Below, piece by piece: positions 51,801 to 63,344 of a DNA stretch of 64,000 nucleotides. The notes beneath the pieces are model-generated. The model was not told the DNA's origin. It worked only from the letters and a program-made list of their open reading frames with translations, and made no database searches. Source of the DNA: Cristatella mucedo (taxonomy: Eukaryota > Bryozoa > Phylactolaemata > Cristatellidae); assembly GCA_009760855.2 (NCBI GenBank), contig WPIO01000001.1, positions 16,403,001 through 16,467,000 on the forward strand. Direction: 5' to 3'. A program made the position numbers and the translations under genes. Every line of letters begins with the position of its first letter. The stretch's first letter is position 1.

Positions 51801-53212
51801 GCATGAAGGTGCCGAAAAGTGAGCTGACCTTGAAGTCGATGCACTGCTTGATGCCAGTGCATATCTGAGAGAAGGTGTGGACTGTTGCAGTTCCAACGTT
51901 GACGACAGGCAAGCCTAGCTGCCCTGTGTCGTACACCTTATGTAAGCGACATCGTACAGGTTGGACGACATGCATATATGTTGCCCTAGTCAATTTAAAG
52001 GGCAAGGCTTTTCAGTTTTCTGCGTTACACTAGGTTTATGAATAGCTATTAGTATGGTCTTGCCGTTCAATTTAACAATGTTGCCATTGAGGTGCAAATA
52101 TCGGCAATGTACCTTCAAAGAAACGGATGGGGTTTTAGGTACTCCAAGCAAACAAAACAAGTAGCAGCTTCAATATACGCAAAGGAAAGTGTAATTAGTT
52201 GTAGCTAAGACCACTCTTAACAAAGTACTGTCCCACGTGGATATTTTTGTGCATTTAGTGGTTCGCCCCCTTAGAGCTGTTCAATATCCATCCATGGTGG
52301 CTGCTTCCGACTAATTGTCCAGACTAGTGCAGTGGCTGATGCAGACACGCAGAAGGTATGCTTGAGGAAGTTGTAAACCAAACACAAATGTACTCACTTA
52401 TGAGTGTCGAGACTTTCAGTTAATAACTAGCTGCCGTAGGACGTGCATGCTCGGCACAGATTGTGTGTGCATGTGTGCATGCTAGTGCATACGTCTGTAT
52501 GCTCCCGTGTGAACTTTTGTCGATTACTTTTCTACCGCTGTCAAGCAGCTCAATGTGTCTTCACTCTTTTCATTTAGCTTCAGCGCAGTGTGGCCTATGA
52601 GAAGACGGCCAGAGACCTGTCAAAGTGGGAGCCCGTGATAGAGGCGAACAGGCTTGCCGAGCACCTGCACTTCCCACTTCAGAGGCCAAACATTCGACCC
52701 CCATCCGTCGACGGCTTTGTGCAACGCTTCCAGCCACGCACTCCTCTCGAAGTAGAGATTGCAGCACTGCTTGCCAGCAGTGACCATGTCCTTCACCAGA
52801 ACGCAACGCTGACAAAGGCTGAGGAGCGTGCCTTGCGAGCCATGGACGTCGAGGAAGCCAAGCGCCGACGTGCTGAGCTGCAGAAGCACAGGGCCCTGCT
52901 CTCATACAAAGAGGCAAAGTCGTACAGGCAGAATAAGATAAAGAGCAAGAGGTGAATGGTTGGGGTTTGCTCAAAAACCTCCTGTCGGCCATTGCATGTG
53001 ATACTGTTGTCCTTGCATAGTCTTCAAACGGCCATGAAGACATTAGAGTCAGGCTAATGTTTCAGAGATGGAGTCGGGTGGTTTTGTTCTAGATGTCGTT
53101 GGTTTTTCAATTCCTCGGGTTGGGAGGAAACTCGATTCAGTGATAAGCTATTTCGAAACGTTCATAGAAATATGCATCTTGTGGAAGGTGGCGAAGCTTG
53201 CAAAACCTAATC

Positions 53213-53254
<42 letters not shown>

Positions 53255-53615
53255 CTCTGTCTGGTCTCCAGGTTGCTATCCAGCTACGCATTCGACTTCT
53301 TTCCTCCACCAGTACGCTCTCGCAACGCCTATTCATCGGCTTCTAGTTGTTTCGCCGTTCCTTGCTCTACATTGAAATCTGTTGGCTATTGGGCCTTCAG
53401 TTCGTATGCACCCAAAGGCTGGAACTCGCTTCCTGCTTCTTTCACCATCTGCATTGATTGCGTTATTTAAGTCTCAACCAAAGAGACATCCGTTCAGCTG
53501 AACTTTCTCTGTGCTCCAGTAAGCTTGTTATTTTGGTTTCCGTTTGCTTTGTGTGCTTACCTGTGCATTATTCAGGGCATGCTATTAACCAGTTGTCCTG
53601 TTAACTGGTGGCACT

Positions 53616-53656
<41 letters not shown>

Positions 53657-56600
53657 TTTGCATGCTTGTTTAAGCATAATACATTGAATGCAATTAAACC
53701 TTGTTTATTGCTTCTACTGCAGTGAGTTGCAAAGCTTCTAGATGGAGATTTAGTTCTCCGAGGGTGCTCTGCAAACAACTTGTGATCGTTATTAAATGCT
53801 TTTGCTTTGTGGACATAGTCTTCCCTTAATATTTTACTTAATCTTTCACTTAAGCTCGTTTCTGTTATTCATTCAGTTGGTAAGTGTTGCTTATAAAGAT
53901 GCCTTTTATCATCTATTTAGGATCCGAGACGGATCGGATTAAACGAAATTCAGCGCTGATGATAAGTCTTCATAACGAAAAACTGCTCTAGCAAAGTGCC
54001 TGACTTAACGTGAAGCCTTCGGTGCCCTTTTAGTGTGCTAAGGCCATGCCCAAGTATCTTAATCTTCTTGAACAATACCGCGGGTTATGCTGGCATTGTG
54101 CAACTATATTTTGAAGCTCGAGTATTATTTGTCAAACAGCTAGAAGTTTTCTTCGTGTCTTTGTTTGCACAGCCAACTTAATCTGGGTTTTGAGTGACAT
54201 GTATAATTTCTTTGTGTAATGTGCCCATATCGAACAGCCAACTCAGATAGGTGTCGGTTTGCACACAGCTCAAGTTTGGCTGTGCCTAAAGTGCCTCATT
54301 TGCCCTTCAAATCTCACAAGAATGAGGCAGCCTGTCAAAGCCTGGTAAGCTGGCTGATGACTGAACTTCAGGTGCAGTCATGGGCTTCGATCAGATTAGG
54401 CTTTCGTAATCAGCTAGTCACGAATTTGTTGCCCATGCCCATTTTAATAGGCCCTCGACCATGCCCACGAGACAGAGTACCGTTGGAATTCTATATTATA
54501 GACTGATGAAATTAAGTTCTCTTTCTTTGGTAATGGAAAGCAATGCATATGAGCAAGCCAAAGAGAAGATATGGCATAGCAGCATGACTGCCTTCAACCG
54601 ACTGAAATTTGGAGACAAGTCGGTGATGGTTGTGTGGCTGCTTTGCCACAGAAGGTGTCGGAGCTCTGCATCAGATCTAAAGTATAATGAACCAACTCAT
54701 GTACATTCAGATGGTCAAGCAAGTTAGATTGCAAAATATCGACTCTTTGGATCAAGGTTCCTTAGATTTGGCATCAAGAGAATGACCCTGTGCACTTCGA
54801 GGTCAGTGAAGCACTTGTTTGACAAACCTGGCATGATGCTGGTGTAGTAGCTCAGCTAGTCGCCTGATCTCAACCCCAAAGGGAGGTCATAGAGAATCTT
54901 AGTGGGCCACATCAGTTAAGCAGATGCAGACCTGGTGCATGTTACCTCTAACCGTGTTAGGCTTGTTGTCATCGAGCATGCTACCATTAACCATTCGATC
55001 ATGCTTCCTTTGCAGCATATTTAAAGTGTCTGGAAAGAGATTAAGTTTTCTGAGGGCGCTATACAAATCTAGTATTATTATTATCATTATTGTTATACCG
55101 AGAGCAAACGTGTTTTTGGAGGCTGTCAATATTTTTGCATGCTGTAGGCAATTTCAGCCTGGCATCGTAGAAAATGCTCTTATAGGCCTAGTGGAGTAGC
55201 AGGTACAGCAGTTGCAGCCTTACTACAAGAACGTTTTGTGACTGAGTGGGCTTAAAACTCGCGTGTGTACTTAAACCCGCTTAGGTACCATCGGATACTG
55301 CGGAAGGAGAAGCAGAAGCAGGAGGAGAAGACTCTGCAGGCCCTGGCTGCCACTGACCCCGAGGCATATGCTCAACGCATGGACAAGCTTGACAAGATGC
55401 GAATTGCGGTATGAGTCCTGTTTGACCCTTTATTATGTGGGCCAGACATTTTAAAGACAGCGATTGAAAAGGGTAGAATTATTGGTGTCATGTGGCTAAA
55501 GCATTAGTCTAGGAAACCAGAGGCTGCTGAGTTCATGCCTTGGATGTCAATTTTACCCCATCCCGTTGTGGCTCTCCTTGGGGTCATGTAGGTTTAGAGC
55601 TGCTGCCACTACCTCTGCTTGCCGAATAAGCTTTGTCACTCATACATCATATAAATATAAAAATATAAAAATTCGTTTGCATAGCACTCTGAGAGAACTA
55701 AATCTCTATTCAGGCGCTTCACACATGACACAGTGCTCGAGCCTACGACCTCGGCCCCAAATAACTTGTAGCCTCTAGAGTACATTGGTTTGAGCATTTT
55801 ATCCAGTAAACCATAGGTTTCAAAATTCTGGAGGTAAACATGTGTTGTCTGTAGCCTCGGTCATACCTGCAAGTCACATAGGTTTACATGGATTCATGTT
55901 CCAGACCACGAAAGTGGTAGTATGAGAATTTGAAGTGTGCTTAAATGCAAAGGACTCTTCACCACATTGACAACATATATCCAAGTGCTGTTCACTGGCA
56001 TGTAATAATCTGATCCCAGGTTTTAACACCCTGATTTTGTCAAGAAGTGTAGCATCAGTGCAGGTTTGTAATTTTACATTGCTTGTCGCTATTTTACATA
56101 AATAGGTACTGGAAGCATGTAACTGCTATCATAATATGCCGGCATTTATAAGCTGGCACCTAGTTTTCTGACTTGCTCATGTTGTTTGTGATTTGCTGGC
56201 TATGCATAGGTTGCAGTGGCATGCTCGAGTAGCTGCTTTGATTTGCACTCGCTTGTTCTTGTATGTTCTTCTGTCGTCAATTCACAGTCGTTTTAAGACT
56301 TGGACTCAGTTGCTGTAATGCAGATATGGAGAACACTGCTTGTGATCAGTGTTCCTGTACTTTGCTTGCACACTTATTGGGTAGCTTTGTGTCCACCTGC
56401 CTCTTTTATCTTTCGAGCTCATGTTCCATGTCCATATGATTCCCTCCAACATTTTTGTGCAGAATAACTGATTGGCTGGCCTGGCTGCCCTTGCACACAT
56501 TCCTGGTTATGTATATGGAACACTTTCTAGTGATGTACCTCATATGTGTTGCAGGAACGTGTGAGCCTGAAACATCGTGGGGGCAGCAAGTTTGCTAAGC

Positions 56601-59600
56601 TGAAAACTCGCTATGGCAAACACGACGATATCGTAAGTATTGTAGACAAAGGTCTGACTACCTTTTTTCACGGTAATCAGCTGCTGAATTATTCATGTGA
56701 TTTCTGCTGTCTCATTTTCCTATGGCCTTGCCGATAGCAGTTCAATGGTGTTTGTGTAGCTTAATACATTCATATATAACATGGTTTCCATGCCTTTATT
56801 CAATGGAGCACTGTTGTTTGCAGTCACGGCAAGCCATCTCAGACATGTACGATCAGAGTCATCGACTGACACAGAAGGTACAACTGCCAGAGGCAAAAGA
56901 AGGAGATAAAGATCCGGATGGTACAAGCACTGCTGGTGTAGGAGCTGCTTCTGGTCGCCTGAACCTGGCCAATGGCAATTCTTCTCTGCTGCCTTCTAAT
57001 ACCAAGAACCCTTGGCTGGCTGCTGGTGGTGGCAGCAGCAGCAGTGGCAATGGTACGGCTGCATTGGCTATGACAGAGGCTTAGCTTACTCGATGCATGC
57101 ACCTCTTGATTTCTTCATGCAAATCGTCATGCTGAAATGCCTGGGGCAAAGTACTTCCACCAGTCGGTCTGGGATTTCTGGAAGCTCATGTAGTACGAAT
57201 TCAGCAAAGATCTGGTTATGTCAGTATTGAGCAAAATACTGGAGGTTTCTTGTGGATAGGGTAGGTTTTTGTATCCCCCGTGTGCTTCGGACTGCAAGTA
57301 CAGTCAGTCTTAATTGGCCATGGTGCTGCTAGAGGCAGTAGAGCAAATGCACAATAGTAAGACTAACTTGGTTTGTTCCCTTTACAGCTTGCTGCTCAAG
57401 CATAGTTGGGCAAGCGGCTACAGGGCTGACTAATGCTGTTAATCGTTTTTACAGCTACTCGAGTTTAAATTTTCTAAATGAAAAGCCGATGTGAAGTTGA
57501 TGCTGACATCAGGTATATGAGCTGGCATCAGATGTATATGAATTGTTTTTGGACCTGGTGCATATCGGATTATATGTAACAATTTTTTTATATTAAAAAT
57601 CTTGCCATCAATGCCCTTAGAAATTTTGATTCAAGTTGATTGATGACGATAATGTCCTTCGTTGACTGTAATCGTGTATTGTTGAGGTTTTCCACCTACT
57701 TAACTTGCATGTGATAGCAAAATGGACGTCATGTATCTAGGCTCATTTTTCTTTTTTCGTCATAATATTTACTCCCAGTTTGCATTTAACTTCTCTTTGT
57801 TTTTCTGCTAGTGATGGGCATAAGCAAGGGTATATGTGGTAAGAGTGGAAATTAAAGCTACCTTTAAAAAAGTATGAAGCCACCACGGTGCATACACTTC
57901 CAGTTATTTCCCTGCGTGCTAACGCCTGTGTTATGGGCCTTTGCTGATTGGAATTTTCTCTTTTGCTTTATAGCCGGTACCACTGCAAAGCGAGTCCAGT
58001 TCAGTCTGTCAGGAATGAGTAGCACGGCGGCACCATCAGAGTCTAGCTCTCTGACATCGTGTGTTGTCAAGGCTCCGACACCCAGTATATCACCATTTGG
58101 TGATGCTGCCGGAAATATTGTTGCCAACACCACTGATACACAAGAAATGACTCCGTTAAAGTCGCATTCAGATATTTTCACCACTTCTTGGTCAATAGCT
58201 ACAACTAATAGCTCCAGCAAAACTACCATAAGTCTACCTGGCACAGATCAGAAGGAATCGACCTCACAGCTGAAAGCTGCTACGGGCGTAGCTGGTTGCA
58301 AGCAGAAGCGGCGTAAGCGCAAAGCAAAAAGCAACATAGCCGGTGAGACTGACATCCCCGATGCCAAAAAGCTACAAAAGCAGCTGCATCGAATGGAAGA
58401 AAACGTGGCATTCACTGCTGATGGTGAAGCTGGTGTACTAGTGGCTGAGGAACAGAGTGACGAAGGTATGCACTGCGACAATCATTTCACGGCTTTCATT
58501 GGCTATTCCCATATGCTTGTTTCATTCTTCTTGTGTGTGGGTGAGAGAGAGGAGAGAGAAAAAAGAGAGATAAAGATAGGGTCTGTCTGTGATGTGGTGC
58601 AGACAGGATATGCACCTGGTGCCTTACTCAGTGTGCTTAATTTTTTTTATTGCAATCGTATGTTTCGCTAGCAAATATGGTCTCATGCTGCTCATACTTC
58701 ATGCTTCGACCGATGTATCTTTTTGATATGCAAAATGGTCAAAACCCATATGAGAGAACATTAAATTGGACCGATAACCTTCTTTCGAAGTTCTGCAGTT
58801 GCCTCAAAGCCGGTAAATTGTCACATAAGCTTAATTGTTATTTCTATGCAATGAGTTTGTTGCTAATGCCATGCTTCAAAGTCTGAATGCTCCAACAGTT
58901 AAGTGACCACTGGAAAAACATGCTCGGGAATCCAGATAATGTGGTTGAATATTTAAAAAAAAATCAGCTGATTAAACAGCCTCTTTTTGTATAGCGACAG
59001 AAGAGCCTTTACGGCTATCACAACCGCTTGCAGTGGCGATAAAGAATCGCCCACCGCAGGAATCGAACCCACGACCTCGGGCCGAGGTCGTGAAAAGCAA
59101 CCGCCTTACCCAGTGAGCCATTACCATTCTGGATTCACCATGCTTTGATAACTGTGTAGATTGTACCAGGTGTTCATTGTGACCCCGTTTCCCGGAGAGT
59201 GCAGTAATTGCTACAAAGTGTAACGATGGTTGATGTGGCAACTCTGTTTTATCCAGCCCGTCATTTATGGTCTTTCTGGCAGAAAATGAAGTTCACATGA
59301 AGCTTCATTTCCTCTGAGATTCCCTGCACGATCCTTCTAGCATGCTAAGTAGTCGTTATAGCTAGTTTCATTTGAGTCAGCCTATAATTTGATGCCCATA
59401 GTTGCATAATAATAATAACACTTGATAACCGCCCTCAGACAACTCGATCCCTTTCTAGGCGCTTTACATTTGCTGCAAAGGAAACGCGATCGAATGGTTA
59501 ATTGTAGAATGCTCGATAAACAACAAGAGTATCGTGGTTAGGGGTGACATGCACAGGGTCAGCAAGCAAATGTGGTTAGTGGCAGCATGCACAGTGTCAG

Positions 59601-62600
59601 CAAGCATAAGCACATAAAGGTAGCATCACAGGGACACACTAAGTGCTCTCCTAAATATGTGTGTTTTGGAGTTCTTTTTAAATGTGGTCAAGTCAGGGGA
59701 TGTTCTGACTCAAGTCGGGAGGAGTGAGTTCTAGGCTTTGGGAGCATACGAACTGAATGCACTGCGGTCTCCAAAGGATTTGAGGATTGTACGAGTTATA
59801 GGTGAACAGTTAGTTTACGAAAAGCGAGTGGTGCAATGGTTGACCTGGTGGGGGAGTAGATCTGATAACTAACCTGGAGCCAAAGAATGAAGGGACCAAA
59901 AAGTAAGTGACAAAACCTTATATATAATTCATTTATATAGCGCCCTAAGAGAACTTAATCTCTATCCAGGCGCTTCACATGTGCCTCGGGGCTTGAGCCC
60001 ACGACCTCAGTCAGACCTTGGTCGGGGCGAGCACCTTAACCGCTAGACCAAACCTTCAAGTCGATCCGTTACTTGACTGGTAGCCAGTGCAGGTCGGTCA
60101 GAAGTGGTGGGATGTGGCAACTGCAATGCTCACGACAGACAAGCCTAGCTGCAGAGTTATGCACACGCTGTAAGCGCCTGATTGCACATAGACTGGCAAG
60201 TAGTGAGTTACAGAAGTCTAGACGGGATGTCGAAAATGCATGGACCAACTTAGATGTGTTATCCCTATCTAAACAAGCCCGAATTTTAGCAATCTTGTGT
60301 AGCTGGAAGTAGGCAGACTTGACTGTTTAGCTGATGTGGCCGTCTAGCGAGAGGTCACTTTGGAACGTGACACCTAGATTTCGTGCAGATTCAACGGAAG
60401 GTACGCTGGCAAAGCCGATTTTGAGTGTTAGCTTTTTTAATTTTTGAATCGCTTGGTTTGCCCATTACTAGTAAGCTGGTTTTTATCATCATTCAATTTC
60501 AGTAGGTTTGCTGCCATCCATGTGTGGATGTCATCAATACATGCAGCATTGGAGTTGAGAGAATTCGAGGTGCTAGAAGGCTGGGAGGGATCAAAGCGAA
60601 GGTACAAGTGAGTGTCATCCGCATAGAAGTGAAAGCCTAGATTGTGCCTGGCAATCACGTCGGGAAGAGCGAGAGTATAAACCGTGAAAAGAACGGGACC
60701 AAGCACTGTGCCCTGAGGTACAGTAAACTTAAGAGGTTTTTTGGATGATTTTTGTCCATTCACATCAATACTCTAGAGTCTCCCACTGAGATAAGACGTG
60801 AACCACGGCGTACCAGTGATGCCCAGGCGAGATAAAGGCGTTGAAGAAGGACTTGGTAATGGATAGTATCAAGCGCTGCCGAAAGATCGAGCAGCACAAG
60901 CAGAGATACTCTACCCATGTCTGCATTCCTATGTAGGATGCTGTACACCCGAAGCAATGCTGACTCCTTGGGAGTGATTAGCTCCAAAACTAGATGAGAC
61001 TTGCTAGCAAGGTTTGAAGTTTCAATATATGAGTTCAGCTGGTCTGTCACGACTCGTTCCAGTGTTTTTGATAGGAACAGTGGAAGGGGACTGGGCTGAA
61101 GTTGCTTAAGTTCTTTTGGTTTAGTGTTGCTTTGAGTTGTGGCCCGACTACAGCCTTTTTGGGAGGTGCTGAGGTATGACCTGAGGATAATGACATATTA
61201 TTGATGTTTGTTATGCATGACAGCAGCAGATCATGCATCACAGAAGCATGACAGTTGGAATAAAGTTCAAAGAACTAGTTGTCTTCATTGACTGAGATAT
61301 GAACTTCAGGACGAGGTCACTAGTGACATCCTTGAATGTAGACATTAGGGGCTGCAAGGAATTGAAGGAAAACATTCAAAGGGGATGATGCCATGGTGAG
61401 GATGGACTCCCTGTTCTTGTCTATCTTCTGAACAATGAAGCTAGAGAAGCGATCTGCTAGAGCTGCTAGACCATTACTGGGATTATTAGGTAAGGAACTA
61501 ACCTGGGAGCAGTTGAGGAGATGGTTAATCATCGCATTTTTAGCTTGCACATCTGTGGTTCAACATTTTTTTTTTTTTTATAGAAACTAGACTTGGCATT
61601 TGCTAGGATCGATTAGTACGATCTACAGGAGTCTCGTTCGCCTGTCGATGGTCAGTCCTGATCTGATGGACAGTAAGTCCTCATGCATGAGAGCATGTGT
61701 ATTGCCTCTTCCACAATTTAGTTGGTGACAAAAATCCATTAGCTGTGACAGCATTTTGACTAGTTCACTAAGCTCTCACTCCATGTAATTTATCTTTGGA
61801 TCATCTTTAAGATGACGAGCTCCACTGTCAGTGTGCTTAAGATATTTGTTATCCGCTGCAGAAATGATCAGCGAGACACTGGAGCGTAGGCAGACGCTTG
61901 GAGATATCGATAGCGCCATGCTGTCGGAAGTTGTGTCACCTACTCAGAAACTCAAGCCTCGACAGGTTGCAGCTTTGCTAGCTGATGACTCGGCAGTAAC
62001 CGGTGCCCCTGCTGCAGCCGATGCAAGCAACAAAGGCCGTCATAACAAGGTAGAACCTTCTAGCTGATCACACCTTCACCAGAAGGTCAAATTATCGAAT
62101 CTTTGTGTTAATCCTAGGAGAAGGGTCCATATCGTGTGACTACTATATCAAGTGCATTTTTTATGCTTCATTCTCTTGTGAATATCAAAGCCTGGGCAAT
62201 GCACAGTTGGCAATGCATAGGCAATACATAGACTATTCTTGAGAACTGAGGCCCGACTAAAAAATATCACGATCTTCCGACATGGCATTTTCCCACCACG
62301 TTTGCTGTTTTGATTCTTGAGCAAGACCATGTTTTCTAATCGTCATGAATCTTTACAGGCTGGTAAAATATCGAAACAGGTGCATGTCACTCACTCTACA
62401 CTGCCAGATGTTGTTGTCACTGGTGATGATGGTGGCAACGCCCATGAGCTACGAAGTGGTGGGGCAGAACAGAGGTTAAACATCATTGAAGCATTTGCCG
62501 ATGACGACGTCATTGAAGAATTCTCACGAGAGAAGCGTGCACTGGAAGAGCGCGACAAGCCGAAGGACATGGATCTTACACTGCCTGGCTGGGGAGAGTG

Positions 62601-62660
62601 GGGCGGAGCTGGCGTGCTGCCAGAAAACATATCAACAAAGAAGCGAAGAAAGGCACGAAG
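48611..62660 (+). CDS. UTP14: UTP14, SSU-processome protein (10 exons seen, 3' partial)
   Basis: Ten exons join in phase to 757 codons and stay open at a GTTAGA donor (62661), so the C-terminal exons lie past the window end. Utp14 is a nucleolar protein of the small-subunit processome; it activates the DEAH helicase Dhr1/DHX37 that releases U3 snoRNA, allowing 18S rRNA maturation. Landmarks: NLLEALRVLDG (about residues 78-88), PLPKPASERLQRSVAYEKTA (about 152-171), LSKWEPVI, LRAMDVEEAKRRRAELQKHR and KIKSKRYH (about 280-289), MDKLDKMRIAERVSLKH, NPWLAAGG, NIIEAFADDDVIEEFSREKR, KPKDMDLTLPGWGEWGGAG (about 724-742) and the basic KKRRKARR. The LPGWGxWGG motif is the family hallmark. Exons: 48611-48817, 48970-49090, 49515-49672, 52578-52951, 55285-55408, 56555-56632, 56824-57052, 57974-58465, 61862-62049, 62359-62660. 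The start could instead be the ATG at 48701. Introns are loaded with LINE-B, LINE-A and SINE copies. Confidence 0.94.
48970..49090 (+). CDS. UTP14: UTP14 exon 2
   Basis: Acceptor TGTTACAG, donor AGAG|GTATAA, phase 1. Encodes DIDEETHANLLEALRVLDGK, the conserved N-terminal leucine/LDGK motif, then RGRLVQRTEHAAKASEYHKR. Confidence 0.9.
49515..49672 (+). CDS. UTP14: UTP14 exon 3
   Basis: Acceptor TTTTTGTAG, donor CGT|GTGAGT. Encodes SYAELVGALHSSASHGELKK and SEPLPKPASER. A GTGAGC eight bases earlier is a competing donor, but only GTGAGT keeps the conserved PLPKPxxER. Confidence 0.9.
49690..49920 (+). mobile_element. LINE-B 3' end in UTP14 intron 3
   Basis: CATGCTGCCACTAACCACAC, ATGTCACCCATAACTATG and TAGAAAGAGTGAGTTTTCCG, then an ATT-rich tail. 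It starts within 20 bp of the exon 3 donor. Confidence 0.85.
50165..50325 (+). mobile_element. LINE-B 3' end in UTP14 intron 3
   Basis: Contains GCACCTAGAAAGAGATTAGG followed by TTCTCTGAGGGCGCTTTATC and (ATT)n. Clear terminal hairpin. Confidence 0.85.
50570..50663. repeat. 47-bp unit duplicated in tandem
   Basis: GGAACGTGTTCAGCCGTTGC starts at 50570 and again, with one change, at 50617. Confidence 0.9.
51440..51995 (-). mobile_element. LINE-B/C-like fragment
   Basis: Starts with AATAATAATAATAAAAATAT and ends in sequence parallel to the LINE-B C-terminal region (GACAGGCAAGCCTAGCTGCC, TTGAAGTCGATGCACTGC). Internal parts are too diverged to assign. Confidence 0.6.
52578..52951 (+). CDS. UTP14: UTP14 exon 4
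   Basis: Acceptor TTTCATTTAG, donor AAGAG|GTGAAT. The largest well-conserved block: LQRSVAYEKTARDLSKWEPV, RTPLEVEIAALL, AEERALRAMDVEEAKRRRAE and YRQNKIKSK. Confidence 0.95.
53218..53251. repeat. CT microsatellite
   Basis: About 34 bp of CT in UTP14 intron 4. Confidence 0.95.
53275..53800 (+). mobile_element. LINE-B relative, 3' part, with TG tract
   Basis: CCTTCAGTTCGTATGCACCC and AAAGGCTGGAACTCGCTTCC correspond to the LINE-B C-terminus (FSSYAPKGWNSLP). The end TAGATGGAGATTTAGTTCTC and CGAGGGTGCTCTGC is the family 3' hairpin. A TG run of about 37 bp lies at 53618-53655. Confidence 0.7.
54905..55090 (+). mobile_element. LINE-B 3' end in UTP14 intron 4
   Basis: ACCATTCGATCATGCTTCC, then GTGTCTGGAAAGAGATTAAG, TTTTCTGAGGGCGCTATAC and an ATT-rich tail. 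About 200 bp before exon 5. Confidence 0.85.
55285..55408 (+). CDS. UTP14: UTP14 exon 5
   Basis: Acceptor CCGCTTAG, donor GCG|GTATGA. Encodes YHRILRKEKQKQEEKTLQAL and ATDPEAYAQRMDKLDKMRIA, continuing the basic helical region. Confidence 0.92.
55665..55775 (-). mobile_element. SINE-B copy in UTP14 intron 5
   Basis: TTGCATAGCACTCTGAGAGA, then ACTAAATCTCTATTCAGGCG, then CTCGAGCCTACGACCTCGG. The head side is truncated. Confidence 0.75.
56555..56632 (+). CDS. UTP14: UTP14 exon 6
   Basis: Acceptor TGTTGCAG, donor ATC|GTAAGT. Encodes ERVSLKHRGGSKFAKLKTRY and GKHDDI, matching the family ERxSLKH motif. Confidence 0.93.
56824..57052 (+). CDS. UTP14: UTP14 exon 7
   Basis: Acceptor TTTGCAG, donor AATG|GTACGG. 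Encodes SRQAISDMYDQSHRLTQKVQ and, after a low-complexity linker, NTKNPWLAAGGGSSSSGN. Phase 1 out matches exon 8. Confidence 0.88.
57974..58465 (+). CDS. UTP14: UTP14 exon 8 (variable acidic/Ser-rich linker)
   Basis: Acceptor GCTTTATAG, donor GAAG|GTATGC. Encodes 164 residues rich in Ser and Thr, with a basic patch CKQKRRKRKAKS. Low conservation is normal here in the family. Confidence 0.78.
58963..59133 (-). mobile_element. SINE-A copy in UTP14 intron 8
   Basis: Nearly full length: AATCAGCTGATTAAACAGCC, ACGGCTATCACAACCGCTTG, GGAATCGAACCCACGACCTC and CAACCGCCTTACCCAGTGAG. One of the best copies for building a consensus. Confidence 0.9.
59405..61580 (-). mobile_element. LINE-B, longest copy, with a SINE-B nested inside
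   Basis: From the 3' end (AATAATAATAACACTTGATA, TTTCTAGGCGCTTTACATTT) through the 3' untranslated region, C-terminal coding part, palm (FTVPQGTVLGPVLFTVYTLA, LGFHFYADDTHLYLRFDP; 60437-60763) and upstream part (VSLLVLLDLSAALDTIHYQV; 60760-61050) to about 61580. The palm keeps the catalytic YADD, but a stop and frame shift separate it from the upstream part, so the copy is dead. It fills most of UTP14 intron 8, antisense to the gene. Confidence 0.88.
59920..60049 (-). mobile_element. SINE-B, complete copy nested in LINE-B, with target-site duplication
   Basis: Bounded by AAACCTT at 59913-59919 and again at 60050-60056. The minus strand reads GGTCTAGCGGTTAAGGTGCT (A-box region), GTGGGCTCAAGCCCC (B-box region), then GCGCCTGGATAGAGATTAAG, TTCTCTTAGGGCGCTATATA and an AT-rich end. 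Removing it restores collinearity of the host with 23160-23250. Confidence 0.92.
61862..62049 (+). CDS. UTP14: UTP14 exon 9
   Basis: Acceptor CGCTGCAG, donor AAG|GTAGAA, phase matched. Encodes MISETLERRQTLGDIDSAML and SPTQKLKPRQVAALLADD, in the variable region before the C-terminal motif. Confidence 0.78.
62359..62660 (+). CDS. UTP14: UTP14 exon 10: LPGWGEWGG motif
   Basis: Acceptor TCTTTACAG. Encodes NIIEAFADDDVIEEFSREKR and KPKDMDLTLPGWGEWGGAG, then the nuclear-localisation-like KKRRKAR. Donor CGAAG|GTTAGA, phase 2. Confidence 0.95.
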
Positions 62661-62914
62661 GTTAGAATTCATCTTTTGCCTAATTTTTGTTTGATTTCAG
62701 CTGACTGTATGTATTAGTTGTGTCTTTCAGGTGTGTCGATGCCAACTAGATCAACTTTGTTATAGAAAATATAGTTATTGCCTTTGCCGATGTGCCAGGT
62801 CGTGTTTGCCTGCAGTTGATGGCATCCCTTGTCATATTGTATGGTGTAAGAGGTGTATTTACTGGAGTGATCAGGCACCCAGAGGCTGCCGTGGCCACAT
62901 GTAATGCATTACAT

Positions 62915-63290
62915 CTCAGATTATGTAATGTATCTCCGTCTGTAACTCCACAAAGCCACAGAGACTATGTGCGTGTTATGCAGGAGAGTTTTGTGTATCA
63001 CACTCACAGCCTATGCGGCTTTCGGTACGCACTCGGTAGCCAACAGACTTCGTCTCACGCAACACAGAGAAAGTGGGAAGCATAGCAGAGTCAGGAGAGC
63101 AGTTGAGGTAGTGAGTAGGATGGAAGTAGCAGCTCAGGACCACTGCAAAGGATGAGCCATAGTCGGCAGCAGGAGAGTAGTTGTCGTTGTGTAAAAATTG
63201 TGGAAGCGAGTTCCACAGGCTAGGACCTGCAGAGCTAAAGCTTCTGTCACTAACGGTCTGTAAGCGCAGGAAGGGAACAGCTGCCTCTAG
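62915..63290 (-). mobile_element. LINE-A 3' fragment
   Basis: TAATGTATCTCCGTCTGTAA, GTGTTATGCAGGAGAG, TGCGGCTTTCGGTACGCACT and GGAAGCGAGTTCCACAGGC follow the family order. Lies beyond UTP14 exon 10, so presumably in its next intron. Confidence 0.85.
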
Positions 63291-63344
63291 TGCCCAATCA
63301 GGCTAGGCCCCAGCTGTCTGCTGTTCTGACTCAAGCTGCTTAGC

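Noticed and set aside
62731..62755. Next UTP14 exon after TCTTTCAG
   Set aside because: In the required phase it stops after five codons, whereas the family continues for well over 100 residues past LPGWGEWGG; the true exon is probably outside the window.
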